Assembly: GCF_004099695.1 (NCBI RefSeq)
Contig: NZ_SCHL01000001.1
Span: forward strand, 124,001-188,000
DNA from: Methanosarcina sp. MSH10X1
GTDB lineage: Archaea; Halobacteriota; Methanosarcinia; Methanosarcinales; Methanosarcinaceae
Length of the DNA stretch: 64,000 bases
Reading direction: 5' to 3'
Below the pieces are notes generated by a model. The model did not search any database, was not told the origin of the DNA, and was given only the letters and a program-made list of their open reading frames with translations. Position numbers and translations under genes: made by a program. Below, one piece after another: positions 1 through 9,461 of the stretch. Positions within the stretch are counted from its first letter, which is position 1, and each line of letters starts with the position of its first letter.

Positions 1-469
1 GGAGAAACTCAAAGAAGGCTATAAAGCAGGAGACAGAACTTTCAAGGTGCATCTTGACGGCTATAATCTGCTTCCATACCTTACAGAAGAAGAAAAGAAA
101 TCCCCACGTACCGAATTCTTTTACTTTTCCGACGATGGGGACCTGGTAGCTCTCAGGTACGATAACTGGAAAATGGTCTTTATGGAGCAGCGCGTAATTG
201 GTACCTTACAGGTCTGGGCTGAACCTTTTGTCCAGCTTCGCGTACCAAAAATCTTCAACCTGCGCACTGACCCCTATGAAAGGGCAGATCAGACCTCAAA
301 CACCTATTATGACTGGCTGCTGGATCATGCCTTCCTGCTGGTGCCTGCCCAGGCTATTGTGGGTGATTTTTTAGCAACTTTCAAAGATTACCCTCCACGC
401 CAGAAAGCTGCAAGTTTTACCGTGGATCAGGTTATGGACAGGCTCTTGCAGGGAATCGGGAGCACCTGA
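1..469 (+). CDS. arylsulfatase, C-terminal part (5' end outside window)
   Basis: The frame is open from base 2 and ends at TGA 467-469, so only the last ~155 residues are present. The stretch DGYNLLPYL, the FYFSDDGDL segment, the NLRTDPYERAD motif and the tail with a PPRQKAASF motif match the C-terminal part of bacterial-type arylsulfatases (sulfatase/alkaline-phosphatase superfamily). The catalytic formylglycine region lies upstream of the window, so activity cannot be judged. The family hydrolyses sulfate esters. No gene follows closely downstream. Confidence 0.85.
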   Translation, partial: EKLKEGYKAGDRTFKVHLDGYNLLPYLTEEEKKSPRTEFFYFSDDGDLVALRYDNWKMVFMEQRVIGTLQVWAEPFVQLRVPKIFNLRTDPYERADQTSNTYYDWLLDHAFLLVPAQAIVGDFLATFKDYPPRQKAASFTVDQVMDRLLQGIGST

Positions 470-672
470 GTGTGAAGGAAGCAAAAAGAACAAATCGGGC
501 TAATTGCCTGTTAATTCAACCTGAATATCAGAACTGAGACAAGCGGGAAACAGGTTTTAAACGCTGGACAGCTGGATTTTAAGCGAATCAGGTGATCTAT
601 GCCGGTAATTTTGGAAATCTCCAAAATGTACAGGGTGTAACATGTGCATGGGTATATACCCATGTGATACTT

Positions 673-763
673 ACAACCCTTCTTCCTCTATTTTTACAAC
701 CCTTCTTCCTCGGTTTTTAAACCCTTTTTCCTCGATTTTTACAACCCTTTTTCCTCGATTTTT
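673..763 (+). repeat. 23-bp direct tandem repeat, four copies
   Basis: Four adjacent copies at 673-695, 696-718, 719-740 and 741-763. They share the core ACCCTTYTTCCTCNRTTTTT, and the third copy is one base shorter. The plus strand is strongly pyrimidine-rich. No coding role is apparent. Confidence 0.85.
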
Positions 764-951
764 GCCGTACTCTAATTCATACCTTCGTGGGCACCCTTGC
801 TGTTCCTACCATTTTTATGATTGTGAATATGTTTTTGGAAAATCCTGTTATCCCCTCATTAACAGGGAAGGGGCTCAATTTATCTCCTCAATATCTCCCG
901 CAATCTTATTTTTCCCTGCTCTAGTGAAACCACTTACTGGGAAGGACAGGT

Positions 952-970
952 GTGATACTGTCAGTATCAC
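952..970. promoter_or_regulatory. perfect 19-bp palindrome, possible operator
   Basis: GTGATACTG, one central T, then CAGTATCAC. It lies about 210 bp upstream of the AI-2E-type gene start. The symmetry suits a dimeric DNA-binding protein or a very tight RNA hairpin; the one-base spacer argues for the former. No second copy was noticed. Confidence 0.35.
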
Positions 971-1183
971 TTACGATATTTTGAAATTCGTATCTGAAAG
1001 GTTTGATGAAATGAGATGGCTTGCCAGGTGGATTGTTCCCGCTGAAGATCCTGAGCACAGTTAAAAAAAGCAGAAAAAAGCCAAGAACACGGATGGACAA
1101 GAAAAATTCGAAACTCTGTGAAAATTTTTTTATACCAGTAGTTGAATGTTAATTAATGGGTATAAAGGTGTCCGGGAGCCTAA

Positions 1184-2227
1184 ATGAATACAGATCAAAC
1201 TAATAACGGTAGCTATTCAGTACCTGCCAGGATTCTCCTCTACGGTACGGCGGCAGTCATCCTGACAATCGGGATGCGGGAGATTTCAGATATACTTGTG
1301 CCTGTTTTTTTCTCGATTTTTGCATTTCTGATCTTTGCCCCGCTGGTTAACTGGTTCCAGAGAAAGGGCATACCCGGTCCAGTAAGTGTAGGGCTGGTAA
1401 TTTTCTTCTTTATTATTGTTGCCACAGGTGCAGTCCTTCTTGTTGCAGGCTCCCTGTTCCAGCTCAGCGGCCAGATTCCGGGTTATCAAGCCCAATTTCT
1501 GGAATTTATACAGAATTTTGAGCAGTATTTGCCCGCATCAGATGAATTTTCCTTTGAAGGAGTTCTACGTGATATAGGGGCATTCGTACTTGGTCTGACT
1601 GCAGGAATTCTTACAGGAGCTCTGAACACCGGAACAACAGCCGTGCTCATCATCACCACTACAACGTTTTTGCTGCTTGATGCGGCAGGCGCCCTTAGAA
1701 AGGTGCAAAGGAAAGCTGAAACTCAACCAGTGCTATTTTTAAGAGTTATCGAACTTGGCAAGAGCCTGGTGAGCTACATTCTTATCAGGACTGAAACCAA
1801 TCTGATTGCAGGCACCGGAACAGCCATAATTCTCCTTATCGCAAGAATCGATTTTGCAATTCTCTGGGGAATTCTCGCCTTCCTGCTCGGTTATATTCCG
1901 TTTCTCGGCTTTATTCTGGCATCTTTTCCACCTGTACTGCTTGCACTACTTAAGTATGGACCTCTCGGAGCGCTTGCAGTTCTTGCCGGGATCTGGCTTA
2001 TAAACGAGTTTGTGGAAAGTATTGTTCTTCCGGCTCTTGCAGGAAAAAGCCTGAAATTATCTCCATCAATAGTATTTCTTTCTTTATTCTACTGGGCTTT
2101 TGTGCTGGGTCCCTCAGGTGCGCTTATAGCCGTACCCCTTACAATGGTTGTTAAAATGATTCTGGAAAGTTCCGATGATACGCGCTGGATGGCAAATATG
2201 ATGGAATCGGGTGAAAGTAAAGAGTAA
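1184..2227 (+). CDS. AI-2E family transporter (PerM-like membrane exporter)
   Basis: The product has 347 residues with about eight hydrophobic segments. The order is typical of the AI-2E/PerM family (PF01594): an N-terminal hairpin with VPVFFSIFAFLIFAPLVNW, a less hydrophobic middle (about 90-130), then a C-terminal membrane block containing YIPFLGFILASFPP and LALLKYGPLGA. Members export small molecules or ions; the substrate here cannot be inferred. ATG at 1184 follows a purine-rich GTGTCCGGGAG. A run of ten T follows the stop. It appears monocistronic. Confidence 0.88.
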   Translation: MNTDQTNNGSYSVPARILLYGTAAVILTIGMREISDILVPVFFSIFAFLIFAPLVNWFQRKGIPGPVSVGLVIFFFIIVATGAVLLVAGSLFQLSGQIPGYQAQFLEFIQNFEQYLPASDEFSFEGVLRDIGAFVLGLTAGILTGALNTGTTAVLIITTTTFLLLDAAGALRKVQRKAETQPVLFLRVIELGKSLVSYILIRTETNLIAGTGTAIILLIARIDFAILWGILAFLLGYIPFLGFILASFPPVLLALLKYGPLGALAVLAGIWLINEFVESIVLPALAGKSLKLSPSIVFLSLFYWAFVLGPSGALIAVPLTMVVKMILESSDDTRWMANMMESGESKE

Positions 2228-2250
2228 ACCCGGAGGAAAAAACAGGCAAA

Positions 2251-2260
2251 TTTTTTTTTT
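2251..2260 (+). terminator. archaeal oligo-T terminator after the AI-2E gene
   Basis: Ten consecutive T start 24 bp after the stop codon. Archaeal RNA polymerase commonly terminates at such oligo-T runs without needing a hairpin. Confidence 0.6.
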
Positions 2261-2592
2261 AAATAACTGGGAGCAACTTAAAAAACATTAAAGGCCGGAC
2301 TACTATAACCAGATATCTCCAGAGAATATACCCTCTGAATATGATTTTAATTTTCTCAAAGCTAATAGCTATAAACTCGCAGCCATAACTGACAATCACA
2401 AGCCGGGAGTAAGGCAAGAAAACAATGGGGTCCGATAAAAGACTGTAAAATAGGACAGAACGGTACTGTAGATTAAAATATCTATGAGATTGATTCCGGC
2501 TCATAGAATAAATCAAAATATAAAAAGAATAAATATAAAGATAGAAATAAAAAAACAAAGCAAAGCTGGGAGGGGGGCTTCCGATCAAAGTC

Positions 2593-3147
2593 GTGAGATT
2601 TATTGCAGGAATGCGCTTTTTCGTACTGATTCCGGTGATCGGGCTGGCGATTGCCACTTGCGCTTTGTTTATTAAAGGCGGCATCGATATTGTTCATTTT
2701 ATGGTAGTACTGATTACAGGAGTGGCAGAGACAGATCCAGAGATGAATATCATCGTTGAAATCGTGGAAACTGTCCATCTCTTCTTAGTCGGTACAGTAC
2801 TCTTTCTTACTTCTTTAGGGCTCTACCAATTATTTATCCAGCCGCTCCCTTTCCCGGGATGGCTGAAAATAAATGATATTGAGGAACTGGAGTTAAACCT
2901 TGTTGGGCTCACCATTGTTGTGCTGGGAGTTAACTTCTTGAGCGTGATCTTTGAACCGCAAGAAATAAACCTGGCTGTTTATGGAATAGGCTATGCCTTA
3001 CCCATTGCAGCTCTGGCTTATTTTATGAAAGTTCGTTCACGCATAACCAAGCGGAGTCGCGAGGAAGGTGAATGCCTTGCAGCCATAGGGAAGGTGGTCA
3101 CTGAAGACAGCGAATCGAGCTGGTTATCAGACGAAAGGAAAGACTGA
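2593..3147 (+). CDS. YqhA-like (UPF0114) integral membrane protein
   Basis: The product has 184 residues and starts with GTG at 2593, behind a strong purine block GGGAGGGGGG (2569-2578). Three to four transmembrane segments are visible: 8-28, 35-55, 66-86 and ~105-145. An internal ELELNLVGLTIVVLGVNF segment is typical of the UPF0114/YqhA family. That family's function is not established; it is often found near stress or transport genes. The C-terminal ~35 residues are charged and probably cytoplasmic. Confidence 0.75.
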   Translation: MRFIAGMRFFVLIPVIGLAIATCALFIKGGIDIVHFMVVLITGVAETDPEMNIIVEIVETVHLFLVGTVLFLTSLGLYQLFIQPLPFPGWLKINDIEELELNLVGLTIVVLGVNFLSVIFEPQEINLAVYGIGYALPIAALAYFMKVRSRITKRSREEGECLAAIGKVVTEDSESSWLSDERKD

Positions 3148-3546
3148 AACTGAATTCATTGATTCTCCCACTTCTCTTTATGTTTACTCTTACAGGATGC
3201 TACGTCAGATCCTTACGTTAAATCCTTAATAGTTTTTAATAAACTTTAGCCGAAGATATAGACTTTCTCAATTGAAGGAATAACAACTTTTTTTATTTAA
3301 GTAGAATGATTCCTTTTTGCAGGACGATTCCTTTTTGCAGGACGCTATTTTGAAAAAACAATAATTTCAAATGCGGGCAAAGGAGTCAATAGATAAATAA
3401 ATTAGAAAATATAAAAGTAGATTTATAAACGTAGGGGATCAAATAGATTAAGATAAAACCTGAGCAGTGAGCCAGGGAATGGGGTTACAGATTCTGAAAA
3501 TGAGCAGACAGTTACTGGCGTTCAGAATTAAAGAGAGGGGATTCTC
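3148..3546. other. intergenic region with an 18-bp direct duplication
   Basis: No gene seen. ATTCCTTTTTGCAGGACG occurs twice back to back between about 3308 and 3343. AT-rich sequence around 3370-3440 probably carries the promoter of the aquaporin gene. Confidence 0.6.
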
Positions 3547-4278
3547 ATGGATTTAACTCGTCGATGTTTGGCAGAATTAATAGGCACCTTCTGGCTGGTT
3601 CTTGGCGGGTGCGGTAGTGCAGTTCTGGCGGCTGGTTTCCCCGAGATGGGCATAGGCTTTGCAGGCGTTTCCCTGGCATTCGGACTGACCGTCCTGACGA
3701 TGGCTTTTGCTATTGGCCACATCTCAGGCGCCCACCTCAACCCAGCTGTCACAATCGGTCTTCTTGTAAGTGGCCGGTTCTCCGCAAAAGATGTCATCCC
3801 GTACATTATCTCACAGCTGGCTGGAGCGATCATTGCGGCTTTCGTGTTATGGCAGATCGCCAGCGGTCAGCCCGGCTTCAATCTGGTTGAAAGCGGTTTC
3901 GCAGCTAATGGATACGGGGAACACTCACCCGGCGGGTATTCACTATATGCAGCTCTTATTACAGAGCTTGTAATGACCTTCATGTTCCTCATCATAATTC
4001 TCGGTTCGACCGACTATCGGGCCCCAGCACACTTCGCGCCAATCGCAATTGGGCTGGGACTGACACTGATTCACCTGATCAGCATTCCGGTGACAAATAC
4101 CTCAGTAAATCCTGCCCGCAGTACGTCCCAGGCATTGTTCGTCGGCGGCTGGGCAATTCAACAGCTCTGGCTGTTCTGGATAGCTCCAATTGTTGGAGCG
4201 ATCCTTGCTGGCATAGTCTATAATTTTGTTGGACGTGAAACCGAGTTGAGGGTGAGAGAACAACTTAGAGATGAATGA
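3547..4278 (+). CDS. aqpZ: aquaporin Z-type water channel
   Basis: The product has 243 residues with six membrane spans and both NPA boxes (HLNPAVT at ~64 and SVNPARS at ~185). The sequence is close to bacterial AqpZ throughout, for example [38 protein letters not shown] and [17 protein letters not shown]. The selectivity-filter set expected for AqpZ is present: Phe in LAFGLTVL, His in LIHLISIP, Thr in PVTNTS and Arg in NPAR. This indicates water rather than glycerol passage. ATG 3547 follows AGAGAGGGG. The strong likeness to bacterial AqpZ rather than archaeal AqpM suggests transfer from bacteria. Confidence 0.92.
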   Translation: MDLTRRCLAELIGTFWLVLGGCGSAVLAAGFPEMGIGFAGVSLAFGLTVLTMAFAIGHISGAHLNPAVTIGLLVSGRFSAKDVIPYIISQLAGAIIAAFVLWQIASGQPGFNLVESGFAANGYGEHSPGGYSLYAALITELVMTFMFLIIILGSTDYRAPAHFAPIAIGLGLTLIHLISIPVTNTSVNPARSTSQALFVGGWAIQQLWLFWIAPIVGAILAGIVYNFVGRETELRVREQLRDE

Positions 4279-4492
4279 AAGTTGCAGAAAAAAGATATGA
4301 AGTAAGGGTAACGGTAGGGTCGGCAGGACCAAACATTATATGCTATCCCTGGCTGACCCGCTCAATTATACCTCTGGCATCCCGGACCAGTTCTAAAGTT
4401 TGACCTGGCAAGAATCTTAAGCGGAAGCTTTATGCGTTTCCGCCCGAAAAAAACCTGAGGAAATGAATATTCCGCATAAAAAGAACTTTTAA

Positions 4493-6022
4493 TCAGCGAT
4501 AACTTCTTAGAAGGTTCTCCAGGAAGATCCAGACTTTCTCGATCGAAGGAATTAAGATCCTTTCCGAAGGACAGTGCGGATCTTTAATCGTCGGCCCGAA
4601 AGAAATCATCTCCATGCCCTCATGGACCGAACCGATTACGCCACACTCAAGCCCTGCATGAATCACTCTGATTTCGGGTTCTTTTCCAAAAGTTCCGGTG
4701 TAAACCTGCCTGCACTTCGTGAGCAGTTCGGATTCTAGATCGGGCTCCCATGCCGGGTATCCAGGCTCATGCTCAATCCAGGTGCCTGCGAGCTTTGCCA
4801 CGGCTTCCAATTTTCCGGTTATTTCAGCCAATCTAGGATTGTTAGAACTGCGCTGGCTTGATACGATTATTATTTCATTTTCAGCTGTCCGTACCGTTGC
4901 AAGATTGTTTGATGTCTCGACAAGCCCCTGAATATTCTCCGACATCCTGTAAACCCCATGCGGCAACTGCAGGATCAGCTCAATCAGTTTTTCTTCGGTC
5001 TCCGCTGAAAATACCCGGATGCGGGACGCTTCTTTTTCAGGGATCCTATCCCCTGCAACTTCAAAGATTATTTCCCTGCCAATCTCCTCGAGGCTCAGGA
5101 TAAGCCCGGGATCGGTCTTTGCATACTCAGCCTGAAAAGCCTTCCTCATACCTGATACGGCTTCCCCTGCCTGCTTAAGTTTTTCCCTGCGGAGTGCAAT
5201 AAAGGCTTCGGCAGTACTGGGAATTGCATTATGGACACTGCCCCCGTTTATCAGGACAAGCCTTAAATTTTCCGCCCCCAGCCTGTCCCTGAGCCCGGCA
5301 AGTGCCAGGGAGAGCAGTTGTATCCCATTTGCACGCTGTTTATTGATCTCAACCCCCGAATGCCCGCCTTCCAGCCCTTCAACCGAGAGCCTGAAAAACC
5401 CGAATAAGCTTTCCTCTTTAAAATCAAGCAGCTCCCACTCAACAGGGAGTGTAATCATCGAATTCTGCCCGCCTGCGCATCCTATTACAAAAACGCCTTC
5501 ATCCTCGGAGTCAAGGTTCAGAAGTACCTTTCCTTCAAAGAAACTGGGTTCAAGTCCCTTCGCTCCTGTCAACCCTGTTTCCTCATCTACCGTAAAAAGC
5601 AACTCAAGCGGCGGATGTCCGATTTCTCCGTTTTTTCCTGCTTCTGCCAGCACCAGCCCGATTGCAAGTGCAATCCCATTGTCCGCGCCTATGGAAGTCC
5701 CGTCTCCCCTCAGCCATTCTTCATCATAAACACATCTGATAGGGTCACTTGAAAAGTCGTGCATGCACTCCCTGGATTTTTCGCAGACCATATCCATATG
5801 CCCCTGCAGAATAAGCGTGGGAGAGTTCTCATATCCTGATGATGCAGGGATTTTGATAAGTACATTGTTCAGGGCATCGGCTTTTACCTCAAAGCCTCTT
5901 GACCTGCCCCACTCCTGCAGCCAGATGGAAATCTGTGCTTCCTGTTTTGAGCGCCTCGGGATCTTATTGATCTCTTCAAAGACTTCGAGAATCTGTTGAG
6001 TTTTCGGGTGCATAGGGATCAA
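4493..6022 (-). CDS. pepD: aminoacyl-histidine dipeptidase (cytosolic nonspecific dipeptidase, M20)
   Basis: The product has 509 residues, the usual PepD length. The M20 metal site is complete to the eye: LILQGHMDMVCEK (His, Asp), DGTSIGADNG (bridging Asp), DEETGLTGAKG (catalytic/ligand Glu pair), NLDSEDEG and a C-terminal HAGLECG (His). It hydrolyses dipeptides in the cytoplasm. Two starts compete: TTG at 6022, about 10 nt behind AGGAAG, or ATG at 6013. I give the longer form, but three residues are uncertain. It is convergent with aqpZ and stands alone. Confidence 0.92.
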   Translation of the reverse strand: MIPMHPKTQQILEVFEEINKIPRRSKQEAQISIWLQEWGRSRGFEVKADALNNVLIKIPASSGYENSPTLILQGHMDMVCEKSRECMHDFSSDPIRCVYDEEWLRGDGTSIGADNGIALAIGLVLAEAGKNGEIGHPPLELLFTVDEETGLTGAKGLEPSFFEGKVLLNLDSEDEGVFVIGCAGGQNSMITLPVEWELLDFKEESLFGFFRLSVEGLEGGHSGVEINKQRANGIQLLSLALAGLRDRLGAENLRLVLINGGSVHNAIPSTAEAFIALRREKLKQAGEAVSGMRKAFQAEYAKTDPGLILSLEEIGREIIFEVAGDRIPEKEASRIRVFSAETEEKLIELILQLPHGVYRMSENIQGLVETSNNLATVRTAENEIIIVSSQRSSNNPRLAEITGKLEAVAKLAGTWIEHEPGYPAWEPDLESELLTKCRQVYTGTFGKEPEIRVIHAGLECGVIGSVHEGMEMISFGPTIKDPHCPSERILIPSIEKVWIFLENLLRSYR

Positions 6023-6446
6023 TTTTTATTTTCTTCCTGGGTTGTTTTTCAGAGGTAGTTAGGGGTAATTATTAGTTTAGTTTACTGCACCACATATTGT
6101 TATAATTTATTGAAAACAGTCATGCAGTCTGAAAAATTTAAGCGATATTAGAAATCCGTTTAACAGAAAGGCTAAAAATCTGTTGCAAATTAACGGAAGA
6201 TGAGTCAGTAAATGTAAGTAAAAATATATAAATTCTGAGAAACATCGAAGAAATAGAATTTAAGAATAGGTTCTACCGGATAACCGGAATTAAAAAATTA
6301 CATAAAATTGCCTGGATTAAAAACAGATTATCTCAAACACTTAAATCAAAAAATGGGCGTATAATAACGCCCTGTATCTCAGAACAAAACAGTTTTCCGT
6401 ATTTTAAATTAAAAGGCACCTTACAAAATACCCTGAAAGAGATTAT
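6023..6446. other. intergenic, AT-rich
   Basis: No gene, repeat or RNA recognised. It contains the minus-strand promoter of pepD and the 3' region of the ferritin-like gene. Confidence 0.6.
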
Positions 6447-7706
6447 TCAGGGATGTGGCATCGCTGCTCCCCTTTTTGAAGACATTACGTTTTCTGTGCG
6501 CTCGGATAGCTGATTCTTAAACTGCTGGATATTTTTAGCCTGATCCCGCTGAGCCAGTTCGCGGCTTGCTTTTCTGGTTACTTCTTCACTTGGCACGCCA
6601 GCCCCGTTCATCTTCCACTGGAACTTATAGCTGGACCAGGTATCAGCCAGTTCACTGAGCCGCTTGTATTCCATGCCATCCGGCATGAGATCAAGCTGTT
6701 CATCAATTACCTTATTTACATACTCTTTATTCGGCTCGAAAACGACAAGAGGTTCGATAACATCAGCCTTTACGATATCCCTGATATCCCTGCCTTCATA
6801 TTTTTCAATGAGGCGGGCACAGCCCTCAAAGTGTGAGATTTCCATTTTTGCGAAGTTTTCCCAGATGGCTTTTATCCTGGAATCGGTTTCGGTCTGTGCA
6901 TTGGAGAAATAGATATACGCCTCATTGAGCTGCATGAGCGCAGCTTTTTCGAGCATTGTCTCACGCGGGTCGCCGAGCAGCCCGTACTGTGTCACATGTT
7001 CTTCTTCAACATCGGCAATCTCGGAGTAAACCTGCCTTGCAAGTTCATCCGAATACATGAAACCATGGGATTTATAGTAAAGCTCGGTCTGCTGTTCGCC
7101 TGCGACAATGGTAAGATAATTCATTTTGGTTTTAATGTCGGCGGTGTCTTTATCGTAGTGTTTGCGCATGGTGTCGTCAGGATGGCGGTGGTGACCAACT
7201 GTCGGCCTTCCTGGTTTTACCTCGGTCTTACCCTGAACAATAAACTCTGGGTCGCCATCTTCCATGTAATCATAAAGGCAGCTGTAGCGGTAAAGGTGGT
7301 CGAAGTCCTCAAGCAGAGCGAAGTCCAGGGTCTGCTTTACATAAGGATCAGACTCGTTTTTGGCAAGGTTTGCAGTAAGGTCGACAGCCACCTGTTCATA
7401 GCCAAGTGTGGTCTCTATAACAGTCTGGTTAGCCGGATTCAACCAGTTTATCGTCTGCTGCTGCATGGAATCCACACGCCTCATCGCTGCCATCTGGCGT
7501 TTAATCTCAGGATCGACAGTCATTCGCTCCATCTCGTGTGACATAAGGACTGAAGCATTCTCAATCCCATTCATCAGGATTATACGGGTACGGGTGTATG
7601 CATCGACCGACTTCTTATCATATGGAGGTTTGACGATCTCCTTCCAGTTCATAAATTGCTCTTCTATCGGAATACTGTCCATCTCAAAAGGTCTGAATTG
7701 TGCCAT
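6447..7706 (-). CDS. ferritin-like (diiron carboxylate type) protein, function unknown
   Basis: The product has 419 residues, is soluble, rich in helices and has no signal peptide. Repeated carboxylate/His patterns suit a four-helix ferritin-like fold: SHEMERM (~57), LLEDFDHLYRYSCL (~130), IADVEEEHVTQYGLL (~230) and FAKMEISHFEGCARL (~285). The Glu-x-x-His pairs are the expected di-metal ligands. A His-rich connection (GHHRHPDD) lies near 172. The C-terminus is polar and probably disordered. The family role is unproven; iron storage or oxidative-stress functions are inferred only from the fold. ATG 7706 is preceded by GGGGGAAAC. Monocistronic. Confidence 0.6.
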   Translation of the reverse strand: MAQFRPFEMDSIPIEEQFMNWKEIVKPPYDKKSVDAYTRTRIILMNGIENASVLMSHEMERMTVDPEIKRQMAAMRRVDSMQQQTINWLNPANQTVIETTLGYEQVAVDLTANLAKNESDPYVKQTLDFALLEDFDHLYRYSCLYDYMEDGDPEFIVQGKTEVKPGRPTVGHHRHPDDTMRKHYDKDTADIKTKMNYLTIVAGEQQTELYYKSHGFMYSDELARQVYSEIADVEEEHVTQYGLLGDPRETMLEKAALMQLNEAYIYFSNAQTETDSRIKAIWENFAKMEISHFEGCARLIEKYEGRDIRDIVKADVIEPLVVFEPNKEYVNKVIDEQLDLMPDGMEYKRLSELADTWSSYKFQWKMNGAGVPSEEVTRKASRELAQRDQAKNIQQFKNQLSERTENVMSSKRGAAMPHP

Positions 7707-8201
7707 TACTGTTTCCCCCGAATTTTATCAGTTTTGCCCATTGTGCATTCCCATAATCGGGCATGATTCACCTGCCTGATACAGAATTCTACAAAGAGCG
7801 GGACATTCATTTTGCAAATAGTATCTTCTCAGCAGAGTACCCCAAATATCTGCAATACTTCTCGCCTTAAGCTTCAATGACCCCGGCTGCAGGCAAAGTA
7901 GCTGGTATCTAGCTGGCCATTTTTTAATTATATTAATAGAATATATCTATAAACCTCACCTATATAAAAATAAATCATATATTAAGTTTGAAATGAGTAG
8001 CTCAGTTTCAATATAAGAATAATAGTCGAAGCAATCGAAAGCTCTAAGATTAATAAAAATAATATAATAAATAAGGGATATAATAGTACTAATTTATTAA
8101 TTCAAACTTATAATCGGGTTTGCAGTACTAATTTCCGGATCTGGTATCCAGACAGGAAAGGGAATCAGACAGGAAGATTTCTAAAAGGGGGGAGATATAG
8201 C
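7707..8201. other. divergent promoter region
   Basis: The spacer between a minus-strand ferritin-like gene and a plus-strand membrane protein gene. It is very AT-rich at 7920-8100. No other gene seen. Confidence 0.6.
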
Positions 8202-9296
8202 GTGCCGGATACGTCGGATATGTTAATTTTCTGGGCCGTAGTTATGATGCGCTTCTTTGTACCGCTCGCTATTCCCAGATATCCTCTTCCAGCGGTAATA
8301 GCTGCTCTGATCCTTGATATGGTAGACCAGACGATTTTTCAGCTGTTCACGAGTTTGCCCCTTGAAGGCTACCAGAGCTATGATAAGGCTCTTGACAATT
8401 ACTATCTGGCAATTACCTATCTTTCAACCATGCGGAACTGGTCAAATCTCTTCGCCTTTAAAATAAGCCGTTTCCTTTTCTATTACAGGTTAGTCGGTGC
8501 AGCCCTTTTCGAGCTAACGCACCTGCGAGAGCTGTTGTTTATCTTCCCGAACACTTTTGAATATTTCTTTATCTTCTATGAGGCAGTTCGCCTGAAATGG
8601 AATCCGATGGTGCTTACAAAAAGCAAACTGATCACTACCACGGCACTCATCTGGATCTTCATCAAACTGCCTCAGGAATACTGGATTCACATCGCTCAGC
8701 TGGACACGACCGACTGGATCCGGGAAAACCCCATGAACGCATTGATTCTTATCGGATGGGTTTTATTCCTTCTTGGCATGGCATGGTGGCTGCTGCGAGA
8801 TCTCCCCCCCATGAGATCCGGGTTTTCAGTTGCAGCCGATCCTATCTCTGGAGCCCGGAAAGAAAGGCACGGACAGGGAATCGAAACCAATCTCCAGGTG
8901 GCGGATTCTTCGGAGCGTTTTTTCAATAATGCACTGTTTGAGAAGATAGTACTTGTTTCCCTGTTAAGCATAATCTTTGCCCAGATTCTTCCCGGAGTAA
9001 GGTCGACTAATCTTCAGCTGGCACTTGGTATGGCTATTCTCATAATAATAAATACGGCATTGAGCCACTGGCTTGCAAGGCGCGGAACTCACTGGAAGTC
9101 TATTATCCAGGAATTTGTGATAATGTCTCTGGTGAACCTCGGCATAATCCTTCTATTCGATTTCCTGCTGCCCAGATACGATGGTTCGATCAACCTTTTT
9201 AACACGCTCTTCTTCGTCCTCCTGCTGACCCTGAACGTAACGCTCTATGACAGGTATCGGACAGTGCATATCAGGAACCATAAAGGAAGCAATTGA
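8202..9296 (+). CDS. unnamed integral membrane protein, first of a tandem pair
   Basis: The product has 364 residues and starts with GTG at 8202 behind AGGGGGGAG. I do not recognise a named family. There are about eight hydrophobic helices. Striking motifs shared with the next gene are ALILDMVDQTIFQ, PLEGYQSYDKALDNYYL, YLSTMRNWSN, FIKLPQEYWIHIAQLDTTDW and LLRDLPPMR. Conserved acidic/aromatic motifs in the first 130 residues point to a specific ligand or partner rather than generic transport. The two paralogues differ mainly in the cytoplasmic linker at 200-240. Confidence 0.75.
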   Translation: MPDTSDMLIFWAVVMMRFFVPLAIPRYPLPAVIAALILDMVDQTIFQLFTSLPLEGYQSYDKALDNYYLAITYLSTMRNWSNLFAFKISRFLFYYRLVGAALFELTHLRELLFIFPNTFEYFFIFYEAVRLKWNPMVLTKSKLITTTALIWIFIKLPQEYWIHIAQLDTTDWIRENPMNALILIGWVLFLLGMAWWLLRDLPPMRSGFSVAADPISGARKERHGQGIETNLQVADSSERFFNNALFEKIVLVSLLSIIFAQILPGVRSTNLQLALGMAILIIINTALSHWLARRGTHWKSIIQEFVIMSLVNLGIILLFDFLLPRYDGSINLFNTLFFVLLLTLNVTLYDRYRTVHIRNHKGSN

Positions 9297-9461
9297 TTCC
9301 TGTGGATAATACTCTTTGAGAGAGCTCGTGAGAAATATAAATACTGGAGGATATAAGTTAATTAAGAGTATTTCAGGGTGCTTTGAAAGCAGTTTTTCAA
9401 GCAGGTTAGTGATGCGAAGATACCCGGCACTCAACCGGGACGTGAAGGGAGCGAACTCAGA

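Larger units (their letters stand above)
470..1183. other. intergenic region with repeat, palindrome and possible gene remnant
   Basis: No convincing complete gene. The region holds a 23-bp tandem repeat (673-763) and a perfect 19-bp palindrome (952-970). Codons 971-1064 (plus) end in a peptide containing FDEMRWLARWIVP. This faintly resembles the C-terminus of the AI-2E gene just downstream (SDDTRWMANMM) and may be a decayed paralogue end. A T-rich stretch 1120-1133 and the AT-rich bases before 1184 are the probable promoter area of the next gene. Confidence 0.4.

Noticed and set aside
642-1064. 140-codon frame upstream of the AI-2E gene
   Set aside because: Its first half is simply the 23-bp tandem repeat read as protein, and it has no family likeness. 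Only the last ~30 codons might be a gene remnant.
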